Assembly: GCA_021848775.1 (NCBI GenBank)
Contig: JAJZTR010000008.1
Span: forward strand, 1-32,006
Length of the DNA stretch: 32,006 bases
Source of the DNA: Chloroflexota bacterium
Lineage (GTDB): Bacteria; Chloroflexota; Anaerolineae; Anaerolineales; Anaerolineaceae
Direction: 5' to 3'
The notes below the pieces were generated by a model that ran no database searches, was not told the origin of the DNA, and saw nothing but the letters and a program-made list of their open reading frames with translations. Below, in pieces: positions 18,401-25,913 of this stretch. The translations under genes were made by a program, and so were the position numbers. Numbering within the stretch: the first letter of the stretch is position 1; each line of letters begins with the position of its first letter.

Positions 18401-19418
18401 AATAACCCATTTCTCAGCAGCACTACCGGATGTGCCCCATAAAGACAGGGTGGTTGTAGCCGGGCTGGTGACACGCTTTCGCAGCCACCAGACTAAAAAA
18501 GGCGACATGATGGGGTTTGTCACGCTGGAAGACATTCAGGGTTCGATCGAATTGTTGCTGTTCCCCCGGGCATGGTCTCAATTTTCTGGTATGGTGGTCA
18601 TGGACCGTGTCTTGATGACAGAAGGCCGCCTGGATAACGAAAATGGAGATCCAAAGGTGCTGGTGGACCGGCTGTCCGAGGTCTTCATCGATGGGGAAGG
18701 TCAAGATCAATCCCAGGAAATCGATCCATATCTGAGTTATCTGCCGGACGAAGAAAACGAATCCTCCCAGGGAGATTTCAGCTTTATGGTCAATGACCAC
18801 GGCATCAAGCCAAACCGCGCCGCCAGCCCACCACCTGCCGAAGGGGATGAATGGGGAGGTGTGGTGCCGCCCCCGCCGCCTGATCCTGACGACTGGCATT
18901 TAAACGAGTATGCCGGTTTCACGGTAGCCGCAGCGGAGCGAAAAGCTCCGTCTGCCAAACCTGAACCCGAAAAAGACCAACCTGAGGGTGAAGTAGCTGC
19001 GTCCTCTCCTGCTGTACCCGTTGAGAAGACACCTGCCGCACCTGACTCCGCTGCCAGAGTATATGATCGTATCCCACAACCTCCCGCGGAACCGCCTGTT
19101 CAGCCTTCACCGATGCGCTACCTGGTGTCGCCTCAGACGGAAGCCGGTGATGTTCCCGGCGAGATCCGCATGATTAAAGTGATTTTACGTTCCACCGGCG
19201 ATAAACGGCGGGATGTCCTGAGGCTGCGCCGGGTCCACGGTATGCTGCGTTCGGTACCCGGTAGAGATAAATTCGCTCTGCTGGTGTTCGAGGGCGGAAG
19301 CCGCTTCCTGATGGAGTTTCCCAACGAAACGACTGGCATCAGCACAGACCTATTGCGCGCGTTAACCGCCATGGTTGGTGAAGGCAGCGTGCTGGTTGAG
19401 ACCATAAAGCTACAATAG
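15498..19418 (+). CDS. dnaE: DNA polymerase III subunit alpha
   Basis: 1306 aa; PHP domain HLHVHTQYSLLDG...AITDHGTMFG; catalytic PDIDLDFQDDMR; ALYRPGPL; NKSHAADYG; OB-fold. Confidence 0.97.
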   Translation: MTFAHLHVHTQYSLLDGFSNIKKLVQRVKEMNMPAVAITDHGTMFGVIEFFNAAKAAGVKPIIGVEAYLAAHGMNDRDSRQDKTSSHLLLLAENDTGYRNLLKIASAAQLEGFYYFPRIDHDFLAAHSEGLIATSGCMAAEIPRTIMDKGAEAARQKLDWYYDVFGQNNFFLELQQHNIADLQTINKTLLDLGSRYQARYVATNDVHYIEPEDWRYQDILLAIQTGSLITEPNRFRMSDDTYYLRTPEEMARLFAEVPEALSNTLLIADRANVDLSFKGYHLPLFDVPEGHTPDTYLRQLCEVGMELRYGSQAHDPKVRSQLEYELKVIHDMGFDAYFLIVWDLCRYARANGIWYNTRGSAAASIVAYTLQITNVEPLAHGLIFERFLNPGRISMPDIDLDFQDDMRAKMMEYTAQKYGSDRVAQIITFGTLGARGAVRDVGRVMDIPLNEVDRVSKLIPNIPSNPLTVTEALEVTPELKAVYNQAPYLKELIDTAAHMEGAVRSAGTHAAGVIITDKPILEYIPLHRPTSGSEESPIKTVTQFEMSIIDSLGLLKVDFLGLATLTIMQRACDLIESRHGMRLNLGNIPVDDPATYEFLGSGHTAGVFQLEGTGMTRYIMQMKPNSLENVIAMVALYRPGPLQFIPQYIRRMHGEEDVEYLDPSMEPIFKETYGIPIYQEQLMRAAVELGGYTLPEADELRKVISKKQKDKLEKQRAKFIKGACEKGLTRKTAEAIFANWEQFANYGFNKSHAADYGIIAVQTAYLKAHYTVEYMTALLSASKNDIEKVAFYVADSRSMGIEVLPPDINSSQYDFSIEDREGQAPAIRFGLGAVKNVGQTPVEIILDARKNGPFADLKDLAFRADLQKIGKRSLECLVRVGALDRFGSRKALLAGLDQFISVSASHFRALNSGQLSFFGTIAGVEEEIRLPISPALDRREQLEWERELIGLYVSDHPLTPYLPTLHRKITHFSAALPDVPHKDRVVVAGLVTRFRSHQTKKGDMMGFVTLEDIQGSIELLLFPRAWSQFSGMVVMDRVLMTEGRLDNENGDPKVLVDRLSEVFIDGEGQDQSQEIDPYLSYLPDEENESSQGDFSFMVNDHGIKPNRAASPPPAEGDEWGGVVPPPPPDPDDWHLNEYAGFTVAAAERKAPSAKPEPEKDQPEGEVAASSPAVPVEKTPAAPDSAARVYDRIPQPPAEPPVQPSPMRYLVSPQTEAGDVPGEIRMIKVILRSTGDKRRDVLRLRRVHGMLRSVPGRDKFALLVFEGGSRFLMEFPNETTGISTDLLRALTAMVGEGSVLVETIKLQ

Positions 19419-19437
19419 AAAAGCGGAAGAAAGTCAA

Positions 19438-20421
19438 ATGACAGAAGACCATCCTATTAAGACGATTGGTTTGTTAACTTCTGGCGGCGATGCGCCGGGT
19501 ATGAACCCATGTATTCGTGCAGTTGTTCGGGCTGGATTGGCGCGCGGATTGAATGTGATTGGTATTGAAGATGGATTCGAGGGGCTGATCAAAGGCCGTT
19601 TTCGTCCGCTCGGCGCGCGTGATGTGGGTGGCATTCTGCAGCGCGGCGGCACAATTTTGCAGACTGCGCGCTGCGACGAATTCATGCAGCCGCAAAGCCA
19701 GCGTGAGGCAATTCGGATGATCAACGACGCGGAGATCGACGGCGTGGTGGTCATCGGTGGTGATGGCAGTCTGCGCGGGGCGCAAATCCTGGCGGAACGG
19801 GGGATTACCGTGGTGGGTATTCCCGCCAGCATCGACAACGATGTCTTTGGTACCGATATTTGTATCGGCGTCGATACCGCGTTAAACACGATTGTAGATG
19901 CCATCGACAAATTGCGAGACACGGCTTCATCGAATAACCGTGCCTTCCTGGTGGAGACCATGGGCCGCCTGTCAGGTTATCTGGCGATGCAGGCGGGGAT
20001 TGTTACCGGGGCGGAACTGGTCCTGGTCCCTGAAGTGCCGACCGACGTCGAGGGGGTGGTTCACACGATGGAAGCAGCCTATCAACGCGGCAAAAGCCAT
20101 TGCATTGTGGTTGTGGCGGAGGGGGCCAACCCGCCGATCAGCGAACTGGCGGCATTGATCAACTCACGCGAGCTTGGTTTCTCAACGAGAGTTACTATTC
20201 TGGGCCATATTCAACGCGGCGGGAAACCCTCAGCTTTTGATCGTTTGCTGGCATCGCGCTTTGGCAGCAAAGCTGTGGAATTTCTGACTGAAGGAAAAAC
20301 CGGTGTTATGACCGGTTTACATGGCAGCGAGGTTGAGGCGATTCCATTGAGCGTTGTTTTTTCTCAGAGTAAATCGCTGCCCATGGATCAGTACGAGATG
20401 GCGCAAATGCTGGCGCGGTAG
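19438..20421 (+). CDS. pfkA: 6-phosphofructokinase
   Basis: LTSGGDAPGMNPCIRAVVR, GGDGSLRGAQ, PASIDNDVFGTD, ETMGRLSGYLA, LGHIQRGGKPSAFDR. Confidence 0.93.
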   Translation: MTEDHPIKTIGLLTSGGDAPGMNPCIRAVVRAGLARGLNVIGIEDGFEGLIKGRFRPLGARDVGGILQRGGTILQTARCDEFMQPQSQREAIRMINDAEIDGVVVIGGDGSLRGAQILAERGITVVGIPASIDNDVFGTDICIGVDTALNTIVDAIDKLRDTASSNNRAFLVETMGRLSGYLAMQAGIVTGAELVLVPEVPTDVEGVVHTMEAAYQRGKSHCIVVVAEGANPPISELAALINSRELGFSTRVTILGHIQRGGKPSAFDRLLASRFGSKAVEFLTEGKTGVMTGLHGSEVEAIPLSVVFSQSKSLPMDQYEMAQMLAR

Positions 20422-20429
20422 GAAGGGAA

Positions 20430-20516
20430 ATAAAGGCCGCCCTGTATCAGGTTGATCCGTTCACCAATATTCTGGGGCAGGCGGTGACGATCTTCGAGGG
20501 ACGGCTGGAGATTTAA
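20430..20516 (+). pseudogene. Probable internally deleted phzF-like remnant
   Basis: Reading from ATA at 20430: (I)KAALYQVDPFTNILGQAVTIFEGRLEI-stop; resembles the PhzF N-terminus (YQVDAFT) joined to its C-terminus (GGxAVxxxEGxL). Confidence 0.5.
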
Positions 20517-21943
20517 TGCTCGCTGCGGGTCTTACGGGCGGGTGGTTTTCGAACAGCTGGCGCTGATCCAGCCAGGTAAGCCGGGGCGGTGATCGCGTAA
20601 ATGATGCACAGTCGTTTATCCAGCATGCGGCTGCGCACACGAGGATCGATTTCGTCCAACCGCTGGGCAGTTGTGATCACGGTGGGCAGCTTGGCGTTAT
20701 AGCGGTGATTGAGCAGCTGGTAGAGCTTCTCCCGCGCCCACGGCGTGGCAGATTGCGTTCCCAAATCGTCCAGGATCAATAATGAGGCAGTGCGGACTTC
20801 CTCGAAAAGCCGGTCGTAAGAGACGGAACTGGAGGGGCTGAAGGTGGCGCGCAGGTGGTCGAGCAGATCGGGAACGACCACAAAAATGGGATCTTCACCC
20901 ATAGCTTTTCGGTAGTTGCCAATGGCAGCCGCCAGATGAGTCTTGCCGCTGCCGTAGCTGCCCATTAAAACCAGCCAGCCCTGAGGTTCAACAGCGTACT
21001 CATGGGCGGCTTTAAAGGCTTTCTGCAGGCTTTGCTGTTCATCGGCAGGCAATTTCTCGTATTCGCGCAGCGAGAATGAACCGAAGGTGCGGTCTCCCAA
21101 GAGGGTCAGCGATGAGACAACCGAACGGCGTTCATCCGAGACCGGTGAGCGGTAATCCGGAGCGGTGATCTCCAGCAGGGTGACCAGGTCGGGATCCTGC
21201 AGGCGGGAGGTGATGCGACCGTCGATCTCGTTGAGCAAGAGATTGGTGGTCACCACCATCGGCAGCTTGTTGACATAGCGGTGGTTGATGATCTGGTACA
21301 GTTTTTCCTCAGCCCAGGGAGTGGCGTTTTGCGTTCCCAGATCGTCCAGCACCAGGAGGTTAATGCTGCGGATTTCTTCCAGCCGTTGTTCCAGAGAGGA
21401 CTCATCGCTTTCGAAGGAAAAACGCAGCCAGTCCAGCAGATCAGGGACGGTCAGGAATAAGGTTGGACCACCCAATTCCACCACCTGATTGGCAATGGCT
21501 GCCGCCAGGTGTGTTTTTCCGGTGCCGTAGCCGCCCATCATTAATAACCAGCCTTGCGGATTGTTGGCGAATTGCTGCGCCTGGTTGAAGGCAAACTGAA
21601 GGGATCGTACCTGCTGGTCGCCAAGCCCCAGCCGGCCCTGTACCTTGAAACTCTCGAAGGTCATCCCGCTGAAAGCATCGAGGTTGCTCAAACGGTACAG
21701 GCGTCTGCGCTCCGTGCGGGAAACCTCTTTCTGGCGGCAAACACACACGGATAACTTGCCGAAATCCGGGTGATCGACGGGCAGGTCATGGCGCACAAAG
21801 CCGATTCCGCCGCAAATCGGGCAGTTTGGATCGCCGCGGAATGGCTGCGGGGTGTCGCCGGTATCAGTGCTCGATGAATTCACCGAATTCTCCTTCGACG
21901 TACCGCCGGCGATCTTTTTCAGTTTTTCCTCGAGTGGCTCCAT
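20513..21943 (-). CDS. Tandem DnaC/DnaI/IstB-like AAA+ ATPase (two helicase-loader domains in one polypeptide, N-terminal Cys4 cluster)
   Basis: Two Walker A motifs (GGYGTGKTHLAAAI, GSYGSGKTHLAAAI), two Walker B motifs (LLVLDDLGTQNATPWAEEKLYQIINHRY, LLILDDLGTQSATPWAREKLYQLLNHRY), N-terminal CPICGG/CVCR. Start at 21943 has GGAAAGGG upstream. Confidence 0.9.
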   Translation of the reverse strand: MEPLEEKLKKIAGGTSKENSVNSSSTDTGDTPQPFRGDPNCPICGGIGFVRHDLPVDHPDFGKLSVCVCRQKEVSRTERRRLYRLSNLDAFSGMTFESFKVQGRLGLGDQQVRSLQFAFNQAQQFANNPQGWLLMMGGYGTGKTHLAAAIANQVVELGGPTLFLTVPDLLDWLRFSFESDESSLEQRLEEIRSINLLVLDDLGTQNATPWAEEKLYQIINHRYVNKLPMVVTTNLLLNEIDGRITSRLQDPDLVTLLEITAPDYRSPVSDERRSVVSSLTLLGDRTFGSFSLREYEKLPADEQQSLQKAFKAAHEYAVEPQGWLVLMGSYGSGKTHLAAAIGNYRKAMGEDPIFVVVPDLLDHLRATFSPSSSVSYDRLFEEVRTASLLILDDLGTQSATPWAREKLYQLLNHRYNAKLPTVITTAQRLDEIDPRVRSRMLDKRLCIIYAITAPAYLAGSAPAVRKPPARKTRSEH

Positions 21944-22568
21944 TGGGTTCCCTTTCCATGCGGGAGCGTAAAATTGCTTCAATATACCGCCAACGGCGGA
22001 CGTTGCTTTCGACCGCAGCGCGAATTGCCTCGTTTATCCATTCCATCGGGTAATTTGCCTCGGCTTCGCGCAACGCTTCCGCAATCATTGGCGTCAGCGG
22101 GCCAATATTCTGTTCGTACAGCCGATAGATATTGGGCCGTTCCAACTCCAGTGAAAGTTCAGGCCGGGCAACATCTTCGGGTGACCATTCACCTTTTTCC
22201 AGTGCGGCGATAGCCGCCTCGCCGCGCGGCGTATTGAGAAAAAACAATACACCTGTCTGGGGGTCATCACCCTGTTGGACGCGCAGCAAGCTGCCGCGTT
22301 GGACCGCACGTTCAAGCGCGTCCATCAATGCAGCAGCGGCTGTTTCCGGTGAACGCGCGAGCCCTTCGAGCAAGCGGCTGTCATTTGAAAAATCCTGGTA
22401 GCGTAAAAACCGTAAATCGCCTTCCAGTCGTTCCAAAAACCAGAATGCGTACAGCGTCACCTTAAGCTCGCCCAGATGGTCAATTTCGGGGAGCAGGTCG
22501 GAAAAAAAGGCGGCAGGCAGGCGGGTTAGCCGCGATTTTCCTGCGGGAAAACCGTCAAAGCGTGCCAT
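21864..22568 (-). CDS. DnaD-domain replication protein
   Basis: C-terminal NIYRLYEQNIGPLTPMIAEALREAEANYPMEWINEAIRAAVESNVRRWRYIEAILRSRMERE matches the DnaD/DnaB_2 domain pattern. Confidence 0.88.
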   Translation of the reverse strand: MARFDGFPAGKSRLTRLPAAFFSDLLPEIDHLGELKVTLYAFWFLERLEGDLRFLRYQDFSNDSRLLEGLARSPETAAAALMDALERAVQRGSLLRVQQGDDPQTGVLFFLNTPRGEAAIAALEKGEWSPEDVARPELSLELERPNIYRLYEQNIGPLTPMIAEALREAEANYPMEWINEAIRAAVESNVRRWRYIEAILRSRMEREPNGATRGKTEKDRRRYVEGEFGEFIEH

Positions 22569-22574
22569 TGCGTC

Positions 22575-23966
22575 TTATCCCACTCCACCGGGGATGAACT
22601 TTTCGGTGGCAGCATTATCGAACCGCGCCAGGTTGCTGCGGAATATCAGTTCGATGCCGGAATGGGTCGGACCATTACGATGTTTCGCAACGATCAGCCG
22701 GGCCACATCCTGTTTGGGATGATCTTTGTCCAGCGCGTCCGGCCGGTGGATGAACATGACGATATCAGCGTCCTGTTCCAGACTCCCTGACTCGCGCAAG
22801 TCGGAAAGTATGGGTTGTTTATCAGCGCGCTGCTCCACCGCACGCGAGAGCTGGGCTGCTGCCAACACCGGAACGTTGAGTTCGCGCGCCAGCACTTTGA
22901 GATTGCGCGAGATGTAAGACACTTCCTGAACGCGGTTATCGTTCCGTGAATCTCCTGACATAAGCTGCAGGTAATCCACCAGGATCAAATCCAGCTGGTG
23001 TTCCATATGCAGGCGGCGGCACTTCGTGCGTAATTGCAGCGGTGTTATGGCAGGCGTATCGTCCAGCCAAATGTGCGTCCCTGATAGGACCTCGATGGCG
23101 TGGGTGAAGAGCAGCCATTCCTCGTCCTTGAGTTTGCCGGTGCGCAACCGTTGCGATTCGATGCCAGTCTCCTGAGAGATCAAACGCTGCACCAGTTGCT
23201 CAGCGGACATTTCGAGGGAGAACATTGCCACATGTTTTTTATGTTTCTGGGCTGCATTTTTGGCAACCGAAAGGAGGAAACCGGTTTTACCCATACCGGG
23301 GCGCCCGGCGACGATGAGTAAATCCGATTTTTGCAGACCACCCAGCAAGCGGTCCAGGTCGTGCAGACCCGTAGGCACGCCAAAAATCTCTTCATCCCGC
23401 TTTGAAAGTTCATCGATCCGGTCGTAATAACTGCTGATGACGGTGTTGATGGACTGCAGATCATGCTGTAAACGGCGGTCGCTCAGGCCAAAGACTTCTT
23501 TTTCAGCTTCGCCGATCAAGGTGTCAATATCCCGGTGCTGGTCAAAAGCCAGGCGGGCCATGTCGTTTGCCGCTGCCAGCATCCTCCGCCGAAGCGAAGT
23601 CTCTTCAACGATCCGCGCGTAGGCTTCAGCATGCAATGAGGTTGGTGTCTGGGTTATCAGGGAAGTAAGGTAAGCCGCGCCACCGATCTCGAAAAGCTGC
23701 CCTTTTTGTTCCAGCTCATTTTCGACGGTCAAATAATCAATGGGGACGCGGCGCTCATTCAGGCTTACAAAGACCTCCCACACCCAGCGGTTGCGCACGA
23801 TGTAGAAATCATCCGGGCGCAGTATATGAGAGATATCGTAATAAACTTCCGGGTTGACGAAAACTGCCCCAAGGACAGCCTCCTCAGCTGCACGGTCATG
23901 AGGTTGGGCTGGTTCCATCGTGGAACTGCTATTATCAAATGGAGGGGAAAAATCGCTCATTGTCAC
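22575..23966 (-). CDS. dnaB: Replicative DNA helicase
   Basis: PHDRAAEEAVLGAVFVNPEVYYDISHILRPDDFY; Walker A AGRPGMGKT; DLILVDYLQLMSG; FIHRPDALDKDHPKQDVARLIVAKHRNGPTH. Confidence 0.97.
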   Translation of the reverse strand: MTMSDFSPPFDNSSSTMEPAQPHDRAAEEAVLGAVFVNPEVYYDISHILRPDDFYIVRNRWVWEVFVSLNERRVPIDYLTVENELEQKGQLFEIGGAAYLTSLITQTPTSLHAEAYARIVEETSLRRRMLAAANDMARLAFDQHRDIDTLIGEAEKEVFGLSDRRLQHDLQSINTVISSYYDRIDELSKRDEEIFGVPTGLHDLDRLLGGLQKSDLLIVAGRPGMGKTGFLLSVAKNAAQKHKKHVAMFSLEMSAEQLVQRLISQETGIESQRLRTGKLKDEEWLLFTHAIEVLSGTHIWLDDTPAITPLQLRTKCRRLHMEHQLDLILVDYLQLMSGDSRNDNRVQEVSYISRNLKVLARELNVPVLAAAQLSRAVEQRADKQPILSDLRESGSLEQDADIVMFIHRPDALDKDHPKQDVARLIVAKHRNGPTHSGIELIFRSNLARFDNAATEKFIPGGVG

Positions 23967-24034
23967 CAGAATTTTTGGGGAGTGGGTGGAAAGAAAAAAT
24001 GGTAAACGGGGTTTCCCCCAGAAAAGATTTAAGC

Positions 24035-24065
24035 GAAAAAACCGGGGCTGCTGTGCTCCCCCAGG
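24035..24065 (-). terminator. Intrinsic terminator downstream of the BFN gene (minus strand)
   Basis: On the minus strand CCTGGGGG...CCCCGG (24042-24065, one bulge) followed by TTTTTT. Confidence 0.6.
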
Positions 24066-24077
24066 CTTTTTCAGCTG

Positions 24078-24674
24078 CTAAGTGGGTTTTTGAGGTCCGC
24101 CTTTGTCCGGGTCCTGATCCCCCTCACCGGTGTCCTCGGAAAGGTCATCGATATTTAAATTTTTCAAAAAATCCTTAAAGACCGAAAGCCGTTCATCCGT
24201 TTCACCCTCTTCGTGGGCAGCAGTGCTTTGGTTGACGCCCGGTATTTCCGCGGACTGGATTTCCTGTTCGGGGATGATCCCAGCCGAATCCATCACCTCG
24301 CGTGAAACCAGGATAGGTACATGGGCTCGCACTGCAAGTGCCAGAGCATCAGACGGGCGCGTGTCGATGTCGAGCATCTGTCCGTTGTAATCGATGATCA
24401 AACTACCAAAGAACACATCGTCGCGCAGTGCAACCACCTCCACCCGTACCAAACGTGCATTGAGGTTATTCATGATATTTCTGATCAGGTCGTGGGTTTG
24501 CGGTCTGGCAACTTCGATTTCCTGAAGTGCAATCGTGATCGATTCAGCCTCGTATGGACCAATCCATATCGGCAGGTAACGTTCAGCGTTAACCTCGCGT
24601 AAGACAACGATGCGCTGTTGATTGGTTAAGCTGACTCGTACACTGTCGATAACGACCTCGACCATTTTTGGCAT
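24078..24674 (-). CDS. Bifunctional nuclease (BFN/DUF151) family protein
   Basis: VLREVNAERYLPIWIGPYEAESITIALQ...RPQTHDLIRNIMNNLNA...RPSDALALAVRAHVPILVSREVMDSAG. Confidence 0.9.
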   Translation of the reverse strand: MPKMVEVVIDSVRVSLTNQQRIVVLREVNAERYLPIWIGPYEAESITIALQEIEVARPQTHDLIRNIMNNLNARLVRVEVVALRDDVFFGSLIIDYNGQMLDIDTRPSDALALAVRAHVPILVSREVMDSAGIIPEQEIQSAEIPGVNQSTAAHEEGETDERLSVFKDFLKNLNIDDLSEDTGEGDQDPDKGGPQKPT

Positions 24675-25190
24675 AATGCATCCTTAATAGTTGCAAATTA
24701 CCATGGATCGGTGAAAGGATTTTCACTTTCCCGCAGAATCTTTACGAACAAGTGTTGGATTTATTCTAACACGGGCAAAGATTGGATGCAACCGCGATGG
24801 GCGCACTAGCTGAAACACAAAATTATTTGATGTGTCGTAACGAAGGACCTTACATTTCGCTTTCATCAATCCGTATCAAATAGGGATTCACAAATTTCAC
24901 AAGCAATGTTAACAATTCTAAACAGGTTTGATTTGTTAAGTTTTGGTATAATTGAAAATGTTCTGCTCCTGTTGAACCTATAGAGCTTAAACGGTTAAAA
25001 GTTTGTATCCCGGAATCCACCTCGGAAACAGCTGGTTTAGTGGTCAGATCGGGATGTCTTTATTGCGGATACCCTGTGCAGACCGGGGGGGTAAAACTAT
25101 CTATATAGCAGCCCCAATTAAAAGTTGACGATTTGTTGGAAGTCTTGCCATTCTTTTATGAACTCAGGGAAGGGATCAGGAAAGAGCACA

Positions 25191-25859
25191 ATGCAGACGA
25201 AAGCCAAAATATTGTTGGTGGAAGGAAAACGATCTGACCGGGCATCTTTCCAGGGTGGATTATCCAATAAGTTGTTCATGGTGAATTCGGTTTCCAGCGG
25301 CAGCGCCGGGGTTGCTCAAATGGCTGAGTTCGAGCCCGACATCATTATCGTCGATGCCGCATCGCTGAGGAGCAGCGGGAAACGCATTTGTTCGACACTG
25401 CATGCTGAAGCCCCAAAAATACCGATGATTTTAATCATTGAGTCAAGTGCCAACGCGGGGATTGAGTCATGTGCAAATGTAATTTTGCATATGCCATTTA
25501 CGTTACAAAAATTACTCAACCGCTTGAAACCATTTCTTCCGCAGGATCCAAAAAACGGTACGTCCATTGGTCCCATTACCCTGGACAAGGATACGCACTC
25601 GGTTCGCTGCCTCGATCGTCAGGCATCATTGACTCCGCGATTGGCTGCGTTACTTGAGATGCTTATGGACCATGCTGGCAAGGTGATTCCCCGGGAGACA
25701 TTATTCAGCAAGGTTTGGGAAACGGAATACACTGGCGACACCCGCACCCTCGATGTGCATATCAGCTGGCTGCGTCAGGCAATCGAAGATGATCCACGCC
25801 ATCCACGGTTTATCAAGACACTGCGCGGCGTGGGCTACCGCCTGGATGTAGAAAAGTAA
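25191..25859 (+). CDS. OmpR/PhoB-type response regulator with degenerate receiver domain
   Basis: C-terminal winged helix LTPRLAALLEMLMDHAGKVIPRETLFSKVWETEYTGDTRTLDVHISWLRQAIEDDPRHPRFIKTLRGVGYRL; start MQTKAKILLVEG at 25191. Confidence 0.85.
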   Translation: MQTKAKILLVEGKRSDRASFQGGLSNKLFMVNSVSSGSAGVAQMAEFEPDIIIVDAASLRSSGKRICSTLHAEAPKIPMILIIESSANAGIESCANVILHMPFTLQKLLNRLKPFLPQDPKNGTSIGPITLDKDTHSVRCLDRQASLTPRLAALLEMLMDHAGKVIPRETLFSKVWETEYTGDTRTLDVHISWLRQAIEDDPRHPRFIKTLRGVGYRLDVEK

Positions 25860-25863
25860 GGAT

Positions 25864-25895
25864 AAATAAATCCTCCCGATCGGGAGGATTTATTT
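25864..25895. terminator. Perfect 32-bp palindrome, bidirectional terminator between convergent genes
   Basis: AAATAAATCCTCCCGATCGGGAGGATTTATTT reads identically on both strands; A-rich and T-rich flanks; lies between a plus-strand and a minus-strand stop codon. Confidence 0.85.
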
Positions 25896-25913
25896 TGTGA
25901 TTTCAAACCCGGG

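Noticed and set aside
18423-18899. 158-aa minus ORF
   Set aside because: Antisense to dnaE; no recognisable motif.
19434-19961. 175-aa minus ORF
   Set aside because: Antisense to pfkA.
24780-24940. Possible tRNA or other known RNA in the 500-bp gap before the regulator
   Set aside because: No cloverleaf, T-loop GTTCRA motif or anticodon arm found; only the weaker leader structure is reported.
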